DNA of 59,979 nt from Entophlyctis helioformis (GCA_025526915.1 JAHLKH010000174.1:1-59979), one strand, 5' to 3'; shown: positions 25,266-38,044, counted from the first letter of the stretch. A program made the numbers and translations. Notes: a model not told the origin generated them from the letters alone.

Positions 25266-28200
25266 TCAGCGTGCTCCTGAAGCAGTCGCTGCCGCTGCCA
25301 CTGCCGACGACGCCGACGCCGACGACGACATCTTGGCCTTGGTGGCCGACCGGCATATGGGGCAGATGAGTCCAGGGCGGTACGGCGCAGGCACATGGCT
25401 ACCAGACCGGCGGGCCCGACCGCCGCGGTCCATGGACGCGCCGTCCACGTGCCGTCCATAGATGCCTTGGATGGCCCGCTCGGCGTTGGAGAGGCCGGTG
25501 CTGTGGACCCACACGCCGACGCTCTGCGACACGGCGGCGGCCGTCTGGCGGCTGGCGCCGTCAAGCGGGCTGCCCGCCGTGCTGTTCAGGCACGACTCGT
25601 GGAACGCGTGTCTGCAAAAGAAGACGACCAGGTCCGGCCCGTCTGCTCGGCCCGTCCATCGCCATGTCAGTCGGGCAGTGCAGCATCACAACAGCCAGCC
25701 AGCCAGCCAGCCAGCCAACCACCCACTTGCCTGGCGTCACGGCGGGATTGCTGCACATGGCACACTCAACGTCCTCGCTCATGCAGATGCCTCGCCGCTG
25801 CAGCCGGTGCAGGTTCTGCAGACTCTCCCACGTGTCGCTAAGCAGGATCTTCTCACAGCCTTCCCGCAGCGATTTCTGCCATCGCAGGTCAGTGCACACG
25901 CCAACACACCTCCACTACACCTTCCAACGCTCGCCCGACCCTCACCTGCACGCTGCAGTCCGACATGATCTTGATGAGCGCGCGCTTGAGCCCAGGGATC
26001 GCCAGACCCCTGGGCACGAGACGAATGACTCGCAGCGGGTCAATCTGCGAGCTCAGGTTCTCGAGGAGCCCGACAATAAACGGCGGCTTGTCCATGGCGT
26101 ACTTGAGAAACTCGTCCCACAGGTCGTCGTCCGCCTGCTCCTTGGTGAACTGGATCGCCCGCTCAACATCGCCGAGCCGCTCGATGATGAGCATGAGCGC
26201 GCGCCGGCTGTTGCCCATCTTGCCCAGCAGGTACACCATCTCGGGCACAAGGTCGCGCCGCTCGCACACATCGTATGCCTTGGCCACCGGGTAGTGTGTC
26301 GACGTCCGCAGGAAATGCATGAGTCGCGGCGGGTCGTACTCGGCATACAGCTCGACCTGCAGCGCGTGGAAGCCGACCGTCTCCTGCGTGTCGTTGATGA
26401 AGAGGGCGTCGAGGTACACGTGGAGGAACCGGTCGTGGCCTTGCAGCTCTTGGTGCACTTGGAACGGCTGGCCGCCACGCCCCCATCCCCAACCAAGAAC
26501 GCGCAGTCAGTCGGTCGATCGGCCGGCCATGGCTGTGTGAGTCGACCTGCTGCTGTTCCGGCACACGCGCCAGCCTACCGAAAGACTCACCAGGATGCGG
26601 TCCGTGTTGCCAGCAAGCAGCTGCACGCCATCTGCACCAACAGCTGCGCGCACTTTGGCAAGCGTGAGCGGCACCGGCCCACCCGTCTCGGGGATGTTCA
26701 TGGCTTCTGGCACAGGAAGCGTCGGCACTGGACCAGGCTTGACCTTGGATCTCGACTGTTGCTGCTGCTGCTGCTCCTGCTTCTGGATCAGCTGCGTGGC
26801 CGCCTTGTCGACCATGAACTGGTCGTACTTCATCACAAGCACGACATTTTGCTCGAGCGTCTGGAACAGGTTGTGCTTGACCACCAGATCCAGAATGTGT
26901 GGGCGGAACACGCGCAGCCCGAGAACCAGCACCATGTCCCACTGGTGGTTGCGCTCATACCTACATGCAATGGCGGCTGGGGTTAGTGGACTGGACGCGG
27001 CTGGCACGGGGACGATGGGCAGAGCAGCTCACAGCTCCAGCATGATTTCCATCAGCACACGGCTGTCGGGATCCTTGACATAGACGGCATGCACGGCCTG
27101 GATCATGCTCTGCACGTCGTACAGAGCCACCGGCCAGACAAGAATGACTTGCAGAAGCGCCTCAGGGTCCGTGTCGAGGTAATGGACCAGGATGAGTTCG
27201 TACACGGATTTGGACAGCTGCGGCTCTTCCAGAGGCACAAACGCTGTGATGGCCTGGGACCCGCGTAGGGAGCAGACGGATAGAGAGTGAGCCCGTGGCT
27301 GCAGGTCAGAACGCGTCGGCGTCTTACACGTCTTACATTCAGCTTGTCCGCTTCGGCAAACTTGTGCACCCAGTGCTCCCACAGATCGGCATTGGTTCGC
27401 AGCAACTTGGGACACGAGGCAGCAGCCTCGTTGTATTTTTCTGCGGCACATCCCTCCACTGGTCAGTACCATCCATGATTCCACACACACGCACAGGCAC
27501 ACACGCACACACACGCAGGCACACCTTCAGCCATGAGTTTGGCAATGTACTTTTGGCCGATATCAAGCACCATGGCCACCTTGGACTGCCCAGCATACTC
27601 GGCCCCAGCCGCCTCAGCAGCCTGCAATGCCTCGGCATACATCTGTCGCTTGACCAGCCACTCAATATGCTCTTCCATATCGCGCACGCGCGCCAACACA
27701 ATATCCTTGGGCGACACAATGTAGTACGACGACTCGGCTGCATTGTCCGATCCAAGGTACACTGTCCGAAGCATTACGTTGGATGAGCCACAATGCGTTT
27801 GCGCGTGTTGCCATGAATGCGACACAGTCACGTACCCAGCCGGTAGTCGTTGGCTTGAAAGTGCTCGTATCCAATCAGCGACAGCACATCGTTGTCAGAC
27901 TCTGTGCCGTCCATGTCGACAATGTGGATCTCGGGGGGCTGTGCCTGTCGCAGCCACAGTCGTCAGCAAAGCACACGGCCAAATGCGGCCTGCAGTTCCC
28001 CGTGGCGCTGGTCTCCACGGACACACGCACACACACCTGCTGGCGGACAATCGGCGCAGGGTTGAGGATATCAACGTTGCGATAGGGCGACAGGTTGGTG
28101 ACATAGCCCAGCAGCAGCAGCGACTCCTTGAGAGGCGCAATGCCGCACACGACAAACTCGGTCTGGAACTGGTGCACAACCTCGACATACTTGGGCGACA

Positions 28201-29626
28201 TGCCCGACGCGACATCTTGTTTCGACCGTTCCTGGACCGTGCCAACACGTACCAAAGTCAGTCAGTCAGCCGGTCAGTCAGTCGGGGAAACGAGGCAAGC
28301 GCGACAGTCAGGAGCAGCAAATCACCTTGATCTCGATAACCTTGACGCTGTCGGCCCAGCCAATGAGCAGCGACGTGTCAGAGGTCCAGCAGATGCTGCA
28401 TCGGAACAGATCGGCACGTGGACTGTCCAAGGACCGCTCCACCTTGCCAAACCGCTGAGACGTGGCCGTGTCATAGACGGCAACGCCCTGTTATCCAACC
28501 GAGTCCCAGTCATCGCGCGTTAGCGTGCATTCAAACCACCTGTCCTGCCCTCCGTTTCGCAGCCCAGTCTTCCACCCATCCATTCATGCGGTCAACACGC
28601 ACAGACTCGTTGGCCCACGCAATGTAGGTGCCGCGCCATGTGATGTGGAAGATTGGGCCCTCGCCCGAATGCAGCACGACGTTCGAGTTGCCGAACCAGC
28701 CGCGGCCGGACATGATGAGCGACTCGGCCATGCCGCCCGACACAAACTGCCGCGTCGGTTTGCGGCTGTAGCCAGGCTCCAGACACACGGCCTTGACGGG
28801 CCGGCGGAAGTTGAATGTCTGCACCTCGCTCGTGTACAGCGAGTTGATCACGACATTGCCTGTCGGCGGACGCGTGAGAAAGGATCAGCCAGCCAGCCAG
28901 CCAGATAGGCTGCGTAAGAAGGTAGGTGGCAACGAGCGACGCACGCACCGTCGTCACTGGCCGACGCAACAAACTCGCCGTCCGTGTCGATCGACACTTG
29001 GTTGACCGTCGCCGTGTGGCACTGGAACCGCTTGACCTGCGTGCCAATGAGATCCATGATGTGCACAACGCCCCAGTGCGTGCCAATGGCCTGTCGCATG
29101 CACCGCAGTCGGGCCGTCAGCAGTCGGCAGCGATGGGCGGCAGCTCGTGGCATCGCAAGCTTGTGGCATCGCAGGTCATGTCACGCAAAGAGCGACGCAC
29201 AAGGAAGCGGTCAGACACGCCCATGCAGCTGACGGCATCTTGCTTCAGACTCTCCGACAGCGTGCCCACGAGCCGCTTGTAGCTGAGCGTCGGCTCCTCG
29301 TCCTCGTCTTCAAACTCGTCCTCGAAGCCGTCCGTCTCCTGGCCGTCGCCGCTCTCGGCATCCGCTTGGCCAGCATCGGCGTCGGCGTCGGCGTTGGCGG
29401 CTGGTGGTGGAACCCCTGGCTGTGGCTCTGTCGGACGCTGCATCGTCAGCGCAGCAGTTGCACGGGAGCGGTTGTGGCCAGTAGGGTGCCTACCCTGCAC
29501 AGCTTCAGGCACTTGCTGCGACAGCGACTGCTGGCTGCTGGTGCTGGCTCGCTTGCCGGCGGCGGCCTGTCCGCCAGCCGCGCTCGAAGTGCTGACGCGA
29601 CTGTTGCGCAGGCTGCTGCTGCTCAT
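25266..29626 (-). CDS. vps41: Vps41, HOPS complex subunit
   Basis: Vps41 is the effector subunit of the HOPS tether for vacuole/late-endosome and AP-3 vesicle fusion. Start ATG is at 29624-29626 (MSSSSLRNSR). An acidic N-terminal region (DGFEDEFEDEDEEPTLSYKR) precedes beta-propeller repeats (GTHWGVVHIMDLIGTQV, VNQVSIDTDGEFVASASDD). A helical solenoid follows with the clathrin-repeat region (ALMLIIERLGDVERAIQF, DDLWDEFLKYAMDKPPFI). The C-terminus is a RING-H2: CAMC, FFCRHAFHESC and LICPIC supply the zinc ligands. About a dozen introns are present. The last intron fits phase only with an AG/GCAAGT donor (GC-AG type), giving ..NPAVTP-DGPDLVVFFC. Between the HESC and CPIC ligands there is an insertion of about 75 residues. 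A Gln-rich run lies in the solenoid (about 26760). Confidence 0.92.
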
Positions 29627-29909
29627 TGTCGGACTGATCGGATCCGAGTGGCAACGTCGAGTTCAAGGTCAGGCGGCTTTATTGGCAACACAGCGAGCAC
29701 GCATCGGCCACGTAGCCGATCTGTTGAGTGATGCAAGCCAGGCGGAGCAGATGCGATTGCTCCAACAGCGAGTCTGGCCATGGCGAGCTGAAGTACAAGT
29801 CTCAGCAGACACGCAAGGCGAGATGCTCAACCGCACAGCCAGCCATAGAGAGACAGCCATCAAGGCAATGTATCTGACAAGCAAGCAATCGCACATGTGC
29901 ATTGCTGCA
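29627..29909. other. Spacer upstream of Vps41 with a minus-strand AATAAA
   Basis: TTTATT at about 29678-29683 reads AATAAA on the minus strand and could terminate the small ORF upstream (stop 29910). Nothing else is supported here. Confidence 0.4.
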
Positions 29910-30152
29910 TCAACGGCGACAGCATGCAAAGGGGTTCAAGAGGCTGAACAGCCGGCTGAAGAAGCTCGCCATTTGCTTCTTGTGCTCCTTTGGTGGTGCC
30001 GCCACCATTGCTTCTGACGTGGCGACGCCGACACAATTGCCAATGAGCTCGTTATTGCTGTGGATTACATCAGCGACGGCGGGCTGATCCAGCGCGTCCA
30101 TCGTTGTAACCTGTTCTTGCTGGAGTTCATCAGCGATGCGATCCATTGGCAT
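29910..30152 (-). CDS. Small hypothetical protein, Cys-Cys-Arg-Arg C-terminus
   Basis: From MPMDRIADELQQEQ the frame gives 80 residues ending SLLNPFACCRR. The composition is balanced and acidic at first, then carries a basic amphipathic segment (KEHKKQMASFFSRLF). The same frame extends upstream over two imperfect copies of a TADT-AIE motif before a TGA. I do not recognise the family. A C-terminal CC could be lipidated, but no CaaX box is present. It could be the last exon of a longer gene. Confidence 0.35.
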   Translation of the reverse strand: MPMDRIADELQQEQVTTMDALDQPAVADVIHSNNELIGNCVGVATSEAMVAAPPKEHKKQMASFFSRLFSLLNPFACCRR

Positions 30153-30489
30153 CTCGATCGCTCCACTTGTGTCCGCAGTGGTCTCAGCGATGTTGGCGTT
30201 CTCGATCGCTTCAGTCGTATCCGCAGTGTTCTGAGCAATGTGGAGGCAGCCAGCATGTCACACGGCGTTGGCGTGAATGCTTTGCTCCAACACCTCGCGG
30301 CTGGCCGCAGCCTATCAATGCTGAGCTGCGATATCGCGGCAGATAACGTGCGCATGTCGCATCCTGGCAAGCTCTGTGGTGGCCAACTCGCTTGCACACG
30401 GCTTGCCAGGCATGCCGCCTGCTTGGAGGACTGCCAGCCATGGAATGAGTAATCACTTGCACACGGCTTGCCAGTGGCTTGCATTGCAG

Positions 30490-31673
30490 TCAAGCACCAA
30501 AGCGGTTGGACTTGGTGCCTGGACGTGCGAGTTGCATGTGCGTGAGGCCAGTTGGTGCCCTGGCGGTCTTGGCACGGATCGCTTCAAGGCGAGCAGCCTC
30601 GGCATCGGCCTCGTACTTGGCAGCAAGCCGGGCAGCCTCAGCCTTGATGGCAAGACGGGCCGCTTCAGCTTTGGCGGCATCAGCAGCAGCAAGGCTGCAC
30701 TGCAGACGGCGATCCAGACATGCTGGTCAATGGTGTGCCTTGCAGCTGTGTGTATCCACTGCACCGTATGCATCCACAAGCGACTGTGACCGGTGGGTCG
30801 TGGCGAGTAGCGAGTGGCGGGAATGGCAGCGTGCCAGCTGCACGGCGGACTGCGACCTGGCGATCCGTCAGAGCCACGCCGTTGTCAACGAGCGGCTCGT
30901 CCAAGCACTGCTTGCATGCACAATGTGAGCCATGCGCGCCATCCACAGACACAGCCATCTGCATGCGATGCACTCACGTGGAAGCCGTGCGTCTGGCGGT
31001 GTACTCATCGAACGCTTTGACCATCGTCTGGACGATCCGCGGATCTCCTCGGGGTTCATCTGCTCGGGTCCTTCACAAGCTGCGTGTACTCGGCGCTGTG
31101 GATGGGACCAGCACGAGCGAGATGAGCCTTGTGGGCAGCGTATGCGGCCGCGTTTGTTTTGAAGGCAGCCATGACACCGAACATGGCGTCGCTGATCGTG
31201 TGGTTGGGCGACTCCAGGCTGGAGACTTTCGACTGGGCAGCTGCCGCATTGGACGCAGTTGTGACGGACGGGGCAGATGCGACTGCTGCTGTTTGGGGCG
31301 ATACCCGGTGCGACGGCAGCCACTGGTTGCGCTGCGTTGTGGGCTGCCGCAGGAGGGCAGGCAGAGGCGACCGGTCGGACGGTGTGATGAGACGGCGCTC
31401 CGACAGCCGCGGGTTCGGCAGGGGAGACGGCGGCGCCACAGAGCGAGACACGCGTCTGCTCGGGCTGAGTGCCAAGCGGCGACGCGTCGGCGATGCTGCG
31501 GCGCTTGAGGCTCGGCCGACGATTGACTTGAGCGAGCTGATGCCGCTTGCCCACGACGGCCGTTTGCGCGAGTTTGCGGTTTGCTTTGCTGGCGACCGTG
31601 CCGACGGCCTGTGTGATGATTGTGCAGCCGGGCCATTGGGCTGAGGGGCGATGCTGCTTTGCGGCTGCTTCAT
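30490..31673 (-). CDS. Hypothetical basic/Ser-rich protein with Ala-Glu coiled-coil tail, frame disturbed
   Basis: Candidate start is ATG 31671-31673 (MKQPQSSIAPQ). A basic, Ser/Pro-rich region (KRPSWASGISSLKSIVGRAS) is followed by a conserved-looking helical block (DAMFGVMAAFKTNAAAYAAH, HSAEYTQLVKDP). The text then reads sensibly only after two single-base corrections within 30 bp, near 31060-31035 (EQMNPEEIR, then IVQTMVKAFDEYTARR). A GTGAGT donor and an acceptor ending GTGCAG join to an Ala/Glu/Lys coiled coil (AAADAAKAEAARLAIKAEAA) that ends ..KSNRFGA at 30490-30492. I do not recognise the family. Possible upstream exons were not resolved. Confidence 0.45.
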
Positions 31674-32038
31674 TGCGTGCTGATGGTGCGAGTGGAAGTG
31701 GGTCGGTGCGTCTGTGGAGCGAGAGTGGCTGGATCTGCGATGCTTGGCGAGATCAGATATGCGAAAGTCGGGAAAGGCACTCACAATGGATGACGTGATG
31801 TGACTGGCTTTGGCGAATGACGGCTGCAGTCAGCTGCGACTGCTCCAGAACGATAGACACTGGCTGTCCCTGTGAATGCACGCTGGCACTCGGACAGCCG
31901 CAGACTGGCGTGACTGCAACTGCAATGACGGACTGCTTCTCTGCAGATCGCTCCTCGTTGCTCTGCTGCGCAATGGTGCGAGTGGGCTGTTGGACATCAC
32001 GCAGCAGACGGCCATGGATGCAATCAACGACCGCCTGC
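31674..32038. other. Unassigned stretch with competing open frames on both strands
   Basis: A minus-strand frame ends in a good donor (GTGAGT at 31784), and a plus-strand frame (about 31930-32090) reads SLLVALLRNGASGLLDITQQ and continues to GDVAK before GTGAGC. Neither can be tied to a known family or to flanking exons. Confidence 0.3.
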
Positions 32039-32570
<532 letters not shown>

Positions 32571-32685
32571 CTGCGTGGACTGATGGCGATCCCTTGCTGT
32601 GCATCAGCAGCCGTGTTGTCTGAGCAAGAACGACACGCAGCATCGCATCCGCGTTCAAGAGTGGCACGCTTTATTGGCAGGCTGG

Positions 32686-33861
32686 TCACGCCTGCTTCTC
32701 TGCAACTGCGCGCTCGAGACGCTCAACACTTCGGACGTCCACCTTGAGCCCTGGCCTCCTCCAGCATCTCCGTTGCACGCGCAAGGGTCATGCTTTCCCC
32801 AAGGTGTCAACAATGTCGCTACTCTTCGCATCACAGAGAGCATCAAATGTGAACGGATATCCGCACGCGACCAGGAACTGAACGACATCGAGATGGCCGT
32901 CCTCTGCTGCACCCTTGATGGCGTCTGTCGTGCATCCTTCAGTCCTGTTGGCATGAAGCCACTTGACGACATGCAGATGCCCTTGAGAAGCCGCCAAATC
33001 TATCGCCCTTGTCGTACATCCTTCAGTGCGGTTCTCGTGAAGCCACTTGACGACATCGAGACAGCCCTCCTCGGCCGCCCAATCCATCGCCTGCGTCGTG
33101 CACCCTCCGTCCTGTTGGCATGCAGCCATTGACGACATGCAGATGCCCTTGCAGCCGCGTAATCCATAGCTTCATCCGAGCACGACGTGCTGCCTGCATC
33201 GTGCAGCATCTGCAGAACATCGAGATGACCGTTCAGTGCAGCAAGATCCATCGCCTTCCATAGCGCGAAACTCTGGAACTTGCCGAGATCAACGTCATGA
33301 TGCTCAGCAAGGTGCTTGAGGAGACCAGCGTGGCCGTAGTAGATCGCTATCCAGCCAGACCGATGGGTGCGAAAGTCGACGAGATCGAACCAGCCGTTGC
33401 GCATGGGATGTGTAAGGCGGATTATCTCGAAGCGATCGAAAGCATCGTTGGTCGGTTCATACTGGTTGTTCCAATCGATGTTCAAGTACTCAAAACGAGC
33501 TGGGTCTGGGAAGCGAGTGCAGAGGCGGCTGTACATGGACCGAGAGACAGACAGCGAGAGCATGTCGAGAGCAGGACGCTTGTGGTTGTTGGCCTCGCCA
33601 GCATAGAGGTTGATGTCGGCAGCGACCGAGGTCGCCTTGCCAGTCGATGCTGACGGCATCCGTCCACAGCGCTTCGACTGTCGCTTCGTCGAGGCTGTCC
33701 TTGTCGCCGAGCAGACCGTTGACAAGAGCGTGAGGGGGCCGCCGCCTTGAGTATCATGGCGTGCACCTCGGCTGGCTTGCGGTCCCAGTGACTGCGTCCG
33801 TACGGCAGAGACCCGCTGTCGTCCAGTCAAGCGAAGCGACTGCATCAGCCAGGGTGTTCAT
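32686..33861 (-). pseudogene. F-box-like/ankyrin-repeat gene, copy 3, multiply frame-broken
   Basis: Pieces in three frames reconstruct the family order. MNTLADAVASL (candidate ATG 33859-33861) is followed by YGRSHWDRKPAEVHAMILKA (F-box-like), LLGDKDSLDEATVEALW, SLSVSRSMYSRLCTRFPDP and HPMRNGWFDLVDF. Ankyrin repeats follow (GHLDVLQMLHDAG, GCLDVVKWLHENRTEGC, GHLHVVKWLHANRTEGC). The tail is LVACGYPFTFDALCDAKSSD, then a helix in two further frames ending at 32686. I count at least six frame changes, most explained by one missing base each. A minus-strand AATAAA lies at 32670-32675, just after the last stop, so the transcription unit boundary is preserved. It is either a decaying gene or a poorly polished assembly of a multicopy gene. 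Confidence 0.75.
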
Positions 33862-34054
33862 TGTCGTCGAGCAGCGTTTTGTGGTTGGCAGGCAAGCGTG
33901 CCATAGCCACAACGCTGCTTTGGACACGCAGCGCAGCATGGCTGGCACAGACGGCTCAGATGTCGAGGCAGGCAGAGTGGCCGTCAATGGCTTTCATTGC
34001 AGTCGCACGGCGAGCACAGATCCAACCAGGAAGGCCACGCAGCGACCACAGCCA

Positions 34055-35371
34055 TCACCACGACAGGACAATGTCTCGGATGGTTTCCGCCAGATCGGCC
34101 GACAGCGCAGATGCGTCTGCAGCGTCTGCGTCTGCGTCACTGGCCGCGCCGTTGCTGCACCCACTCGGCGCGCCTGCCGTGTTGTCCTTGCAGCTGACCG
34201 CAACAAACACCACGTCGTTGGGAATGTGCTCGAACCGGAACGCCTCGCCCTCGAACCCAAGGAACGCGCGGCCGCTGTCGTCGCCATCGTCGTCGTTGGC
34301 AAGCGCACCAGACGATGTGACGCCGCCCTGTCCCGCAATGCTCGCGCCGCGTGTCTTGCGCAGCTCGTCGCTGTTGGTGCCATGCGTCCATGTGCGTGTC
34401 CGTCAACCGTCAGTCAGTGCACTGCGCGGTCTCTGATCGTCCACTCTGCCAGTCCAGCGTGCACTCCACTCCACTCCACATCTCGTGCTCGAGCAGCTCC
34501 TGGATGCGCTTGGGCGGCGCCGCAAGCTCATCGTCGCTCTTGTTGCACAGCACAGCAACCGGCACGTCGACCGCCATTGCATCGCGATGTGCCAGCAGAT
34601 CGTACAGATACTCGGCCGCCGCACGCAGCGGTGTGTCGCCGCTTGCCACGCCACTCCCGATGCCACTGGCTGATGCCGATGCGGATGCCGACGGCCCGCC
34701 ATGCTGCGCCGGTCTGCGCAGTGCTGCGGCCGACAGCGACGGCTGGCATGCAGTGGCATCGACGACAAACAGAATGCCTTTGGCCGATGCCATGGCCGCG
34801 TCGTGCTTGAACCGCAGCTTCTCGTGGCCGGGCAGATCCATCACCCTGACCGTCGATCGCTTGGCATCTGTCTGTTGTGCAGCGAGCGGCTGGCTGCGTC
34901 AGCGTGTGTGGGTTGTGGCTGCATGCAACCAAGCCAGCAGCAGCAGCAGCAGCAACCACACCTCGTCCAGCACGGCTTGGCCCACATTCTCCTGCATGGA
35001 TGTGCACGTTGCCAGAAACTGTCTGCGAGTGAGCTGCAGCACACAACCAGCCAGCCAGTCGGTCAGCCATCAAGTCAGCCTGCTGTCGGCCAGTCGGCCA
35101 GCCAGCCGCAGCGCCAGCCCAGCCAGCGACTGCATGCACAGCCGCCCACAGCCCACGCACTCGGAAGAACAGCGCCGTCTTGCCAGATCCACACAGACCC
35201 GCCAGCAGCAGCGAGTCTCGCTTGCCGCCACCTCGCCGTCTTGCTGTGGCTGCACTGCTCCCACTGCCACTGCTGCTGCTGCTGCTGTTGGAGATGATCC
35301 AGTAGGCAATGGCCACAGCGACAAGCAAGAGAGCGGCTGCTAGTGCTGCAGAGTGCAGAGCAGCCACACAT
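34055..35371 (-). CDS. Signal recognition particle receptor subunit beta
   Basis: SRPRB is an ER-membrane-anchored GTPase that holds SR-alpha and helps dock ribosome-nascent-chain complexes. An N-terminal transmembrane helix (ALAAALLLVAVAIAYWIISN) is followed by a Ser-rich spacer. Then come G1 GLCGSGKT, LATCTSMQENVG, G3 DLPGHEKLRF, FVVDAT and G4 CNKSDDE. The tail is FLGFEGEAFRFEHIPNDVVF, then a helix ending at 34055-34057. Exons join in phase across introns at about 35165, 34965-34875 and 34480-34390. Acid/Ala/Ser-rich insertions lie between G3 and G4 and near the C-terminus. The start is uncertain: the hydrophobic exon opens from a GTG just after a CA-repeat, and an upstream ATG or a missing base in that repeat is possible. 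Confidence 0.85.
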
Positions 35372-35375
35372 GTGT

Positions 35376-36085
35376 GTGTGTGTCAGTCGCTGTGATGCGC
35401 TCAGCGGGCCAGCCGAGCGAGCGAGCGCCGCAACGAACCAGCAAGCGTCGTTGTGTCTGCCATGCTCGTGTGTCTGGTGGTGTGTGTCTGGTGGTGCCAG
35501 TGCCAGTGTCAGCAGCCGTCTCTATGTCAGTGTCTGCGTCTGCGTCTGCGTCGCCAACAGCAGCCACTTGGCAGCCACTTGGCAGCCACTCGCTGACCTT
35601 GCCGTCGACGGTCGTTGCAAAGCGCCTCTCGCTTCGTGTGGCCACGACGAGGGAAACAAGCGACGGCGGCGCGACGTGCACAAAGCCTCACTTGGACGGC
35701 GTGGTGTCTGCTAAGCCTGCTAAACCTGCTAAGCCTGCGATCCAGGCAGGCAGACGGACAGGCAGGCACAGTCTGCATCGCAACTCGCGCAGCACACAGC
35801 CAGTCAGGCACACAGCGATGAACGTGTGCAACCACCTTGGCCTGAAGCAAGCCCAGACACGGTGCACAGCGGGAGAATGGAGTGACGGGATAGCACGACT
35901 TCATTATCGAACAAACTCGTGCGCATATCCTCAGCAACTCGATCCAGCTAATGTTGAGTGACTGGGCTGCTGGGCGTCCCACGATCAGCAAGTCTTCATT
36001 CACGGTGCTCGCTGTTCCAGCACGGCTTGCAGGCGGCTTCATCGCATTTCATTCACAAGATGGATGTCGGGTTTCTTGAGAAGCA
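35376..36085. other. Spacer between SRPRB and P450 genes, containing a dispersed 45-bp repeat
   Basis: The region has TGCTAAGCC short repeats (35709-35738) and one copy of a 45-bp sequence repeated at 38.5 kb. No coding frame has recognisable features. Confidence 0.5.
35749..35793. repeat. 45-bp dispersed repeat, copy 1 (partner 38478-38522)
   Basis: The sequence from GGCAGACGGACAGGCAGGCA to GCGCAGC is the same in both places except for one base. Both copies lie outside recognised exons and flank the P450 gene. Confidence 0.8.
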
Positions 36086-38044
36086 TCACATCTTGCGCTC
36101 AGTCACCTTGACCTTGAAGCCGTTCTTGAGGCCGTGCGTGATCGCGGTGATAAACTCGAGTTTCTGGTCGGGCACCATCTCGAACGTGAAGCGACGGAGG
36201 AGGTTGATCATGACGACGCGCATCTCAATGTTGGCCATCTTTTGTCCGATGCACACCGTCGGGCCATCGCCAAACGAAAGGTAGGATCCGGGAACGGGCT
36301 GTTGAGCCCAACGGTCGGGGTTGAAGGTGTCGGGATCGGCCCAGTACTTGGGGTTGTGGTGCAGGTTCATGATGCTGGTAATCAGGATCATTTTGGCCGG
36401 GAAGGCGTGACCCATGAGTGTCACCGGCTTGGCAGTCTCGCGTGCGAAGAAAGGAACAACTGGGTGCAGACGCATTGTCTCCTTGATCACCCAGTCGAGG
36501 TACCTGGCCCAGCAGTATCGATGTGAGGATCAGTCCAATGACGACTATTCGTGAATCAGTGAGATGGGTCAACTTACCTGAACTCAAAGAGGTTCTCGGT
36601 CGTGAGGTTGCCGCCGATCTGAGTGTAGATGCGATCAATGTCATCAACAACCTTTGCCATGACGTCCGGGTTCTGGCAGAGAACCATGATGATAAAGGTC
36701 ATCGAGTTGGCGGTTGTTCTGTGGACAGCACGAGTCAGCTTGTGTGAACATACACGGCATCGCGACCACAGCTCCATGCTTACTCGTGACCACCCATGAA
36801 CATGGCGAGAGTTTCGCCAATGATCTCGTCCTCGCTCAGTCCCTCGCCGTCGGGGTTCAGCTCGGCACTGTTTTGCAGGAAACGGTCGAGCACGTCCATA
36901 TCCCACTTGCCCTTTGCCTGGTGCTCGCCAAGGCTCGTGGCAGCACGACGCTCGGCAATCACGTCCATGACAAACGCCTGCGATGAGTCGCGGACCGAAG
37001 TCACACGCGGCGAGCTGCTGGAAATGCCCAGCCACGACCACAACCATGGGGCAGAGAAGAGGCGCTGCATGATACAACGATTAGGTGGCTGTCTTCAAGG
37101 CAAGCGGTATTGGCGTCAACTTACAAGCTGCATCAAGGCCGAAATCTCGTCAAACATCTCGGCGGTCTGCCAGCACGCAAAGTCGCCGCAGGGACACGTT
37201 AGCAGATGAACACAACGGGCACTTGCAAGAAGCAGTGCATGCGACGCGCACCTTGCTGAACTCATTCTTGCCAATCGACTCGACAGCACCGCGATCCTTG
37301 GAGAAGGCGATCTTGCAAATGACATCAAGAGCAGCCGCACCCATGTACTTGTAAGCGTCGACAACGATTGTCTTTTCGCCAGTGGCAGCCATGACCGACG
37401 TCCACTCGGCCTTGATCTTGTCGGCGACTTCAGTCGCAGCATCCACCGTCTGGCGCAGATGCGATGGACCAAAGGCAGGCTGCATCAGCTTGCGATGGCG
37501 ACGCCATGTTGGGCCGGTTGGCAGGAGGGCCAGCGAATACTTGATAAAGTCCCTGCACGCACCGCCTGTGAGTCGGCAGTTTCACGTGGTGCACGCAAGC
37601 CAGCTTACTTTGTGACTTCCCAGGGGTTCTCGCCGCGAACAAAGCTGTCCGTGTTGTTCAAAATGGCCTTGATGGCGTCGGCGTCCGAGACCGTGATCAT
37701 GTAGCTGCTGCCAAGCGGTACGGCGAAGATGGAGCCATACTTTCTGAAGCCCTCCGCAAAGTAGACATGGAGCTGCTTAACCTGGGCATACCTGTAGCCA
37801 TGGTGTGTGGGGGGCGTTGAGAATTTTCTCAGCGGCGGCGGCGGGGGTGGAAGGCGTGGACGTACTTTCCAAAAGCAAGCGCCTGACCAACCAGCGGCCA
37901 AGCGAACGGGCCAGGGACGCCTTTGGGCGGATTGTTCGACACAGCACCGAGTGCCATCCAGAGCAGTGGCACGGCGGCGGCAGCAGCGATGAGGATGCTT
38001 TGCAGAGGCGAGATGCTGTTCGCTAGGGTCGAGATCACTGCCAT
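36086..38044 (-). CDS. Cytochrome P450 monooxygenase
   Basis: A heme-thiolate monooxygenase anchored in the ER membrane. Start ATG is at 38042-38044; residues SILIAAAAAVPLLWMALGAV form the membrane anchor, followed by the Pro-rich hinge NNPPKGVPGPFAWPLVG. Later motifs are the I-helix MFMGGHETTANSMTF (exon junction inside the ETT), the K-helix KETMRLHP (ExxR) and FNPDRW (PERF-like). The heme loop is FGDGPTVCIGQ. The Cys is present, but the usual Arg of FxxGxRxCxG is Thr. About seven exons separated by 60-100 bp introns join in frame. The layout with HP, PxxFxPxRW and the short C-terminus resembles CYP51/CYP26-clan proteins, but I cannot assign a family or substrate. Confidence 0.88.

Noticed and set aside
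35343..35961. Two overlapping plus-strand ORFs of 120-200 codons
   Set aside because: Cys/Ser/Val-rich translation of GTGT and CTGC repeats with no domain or splice structure.
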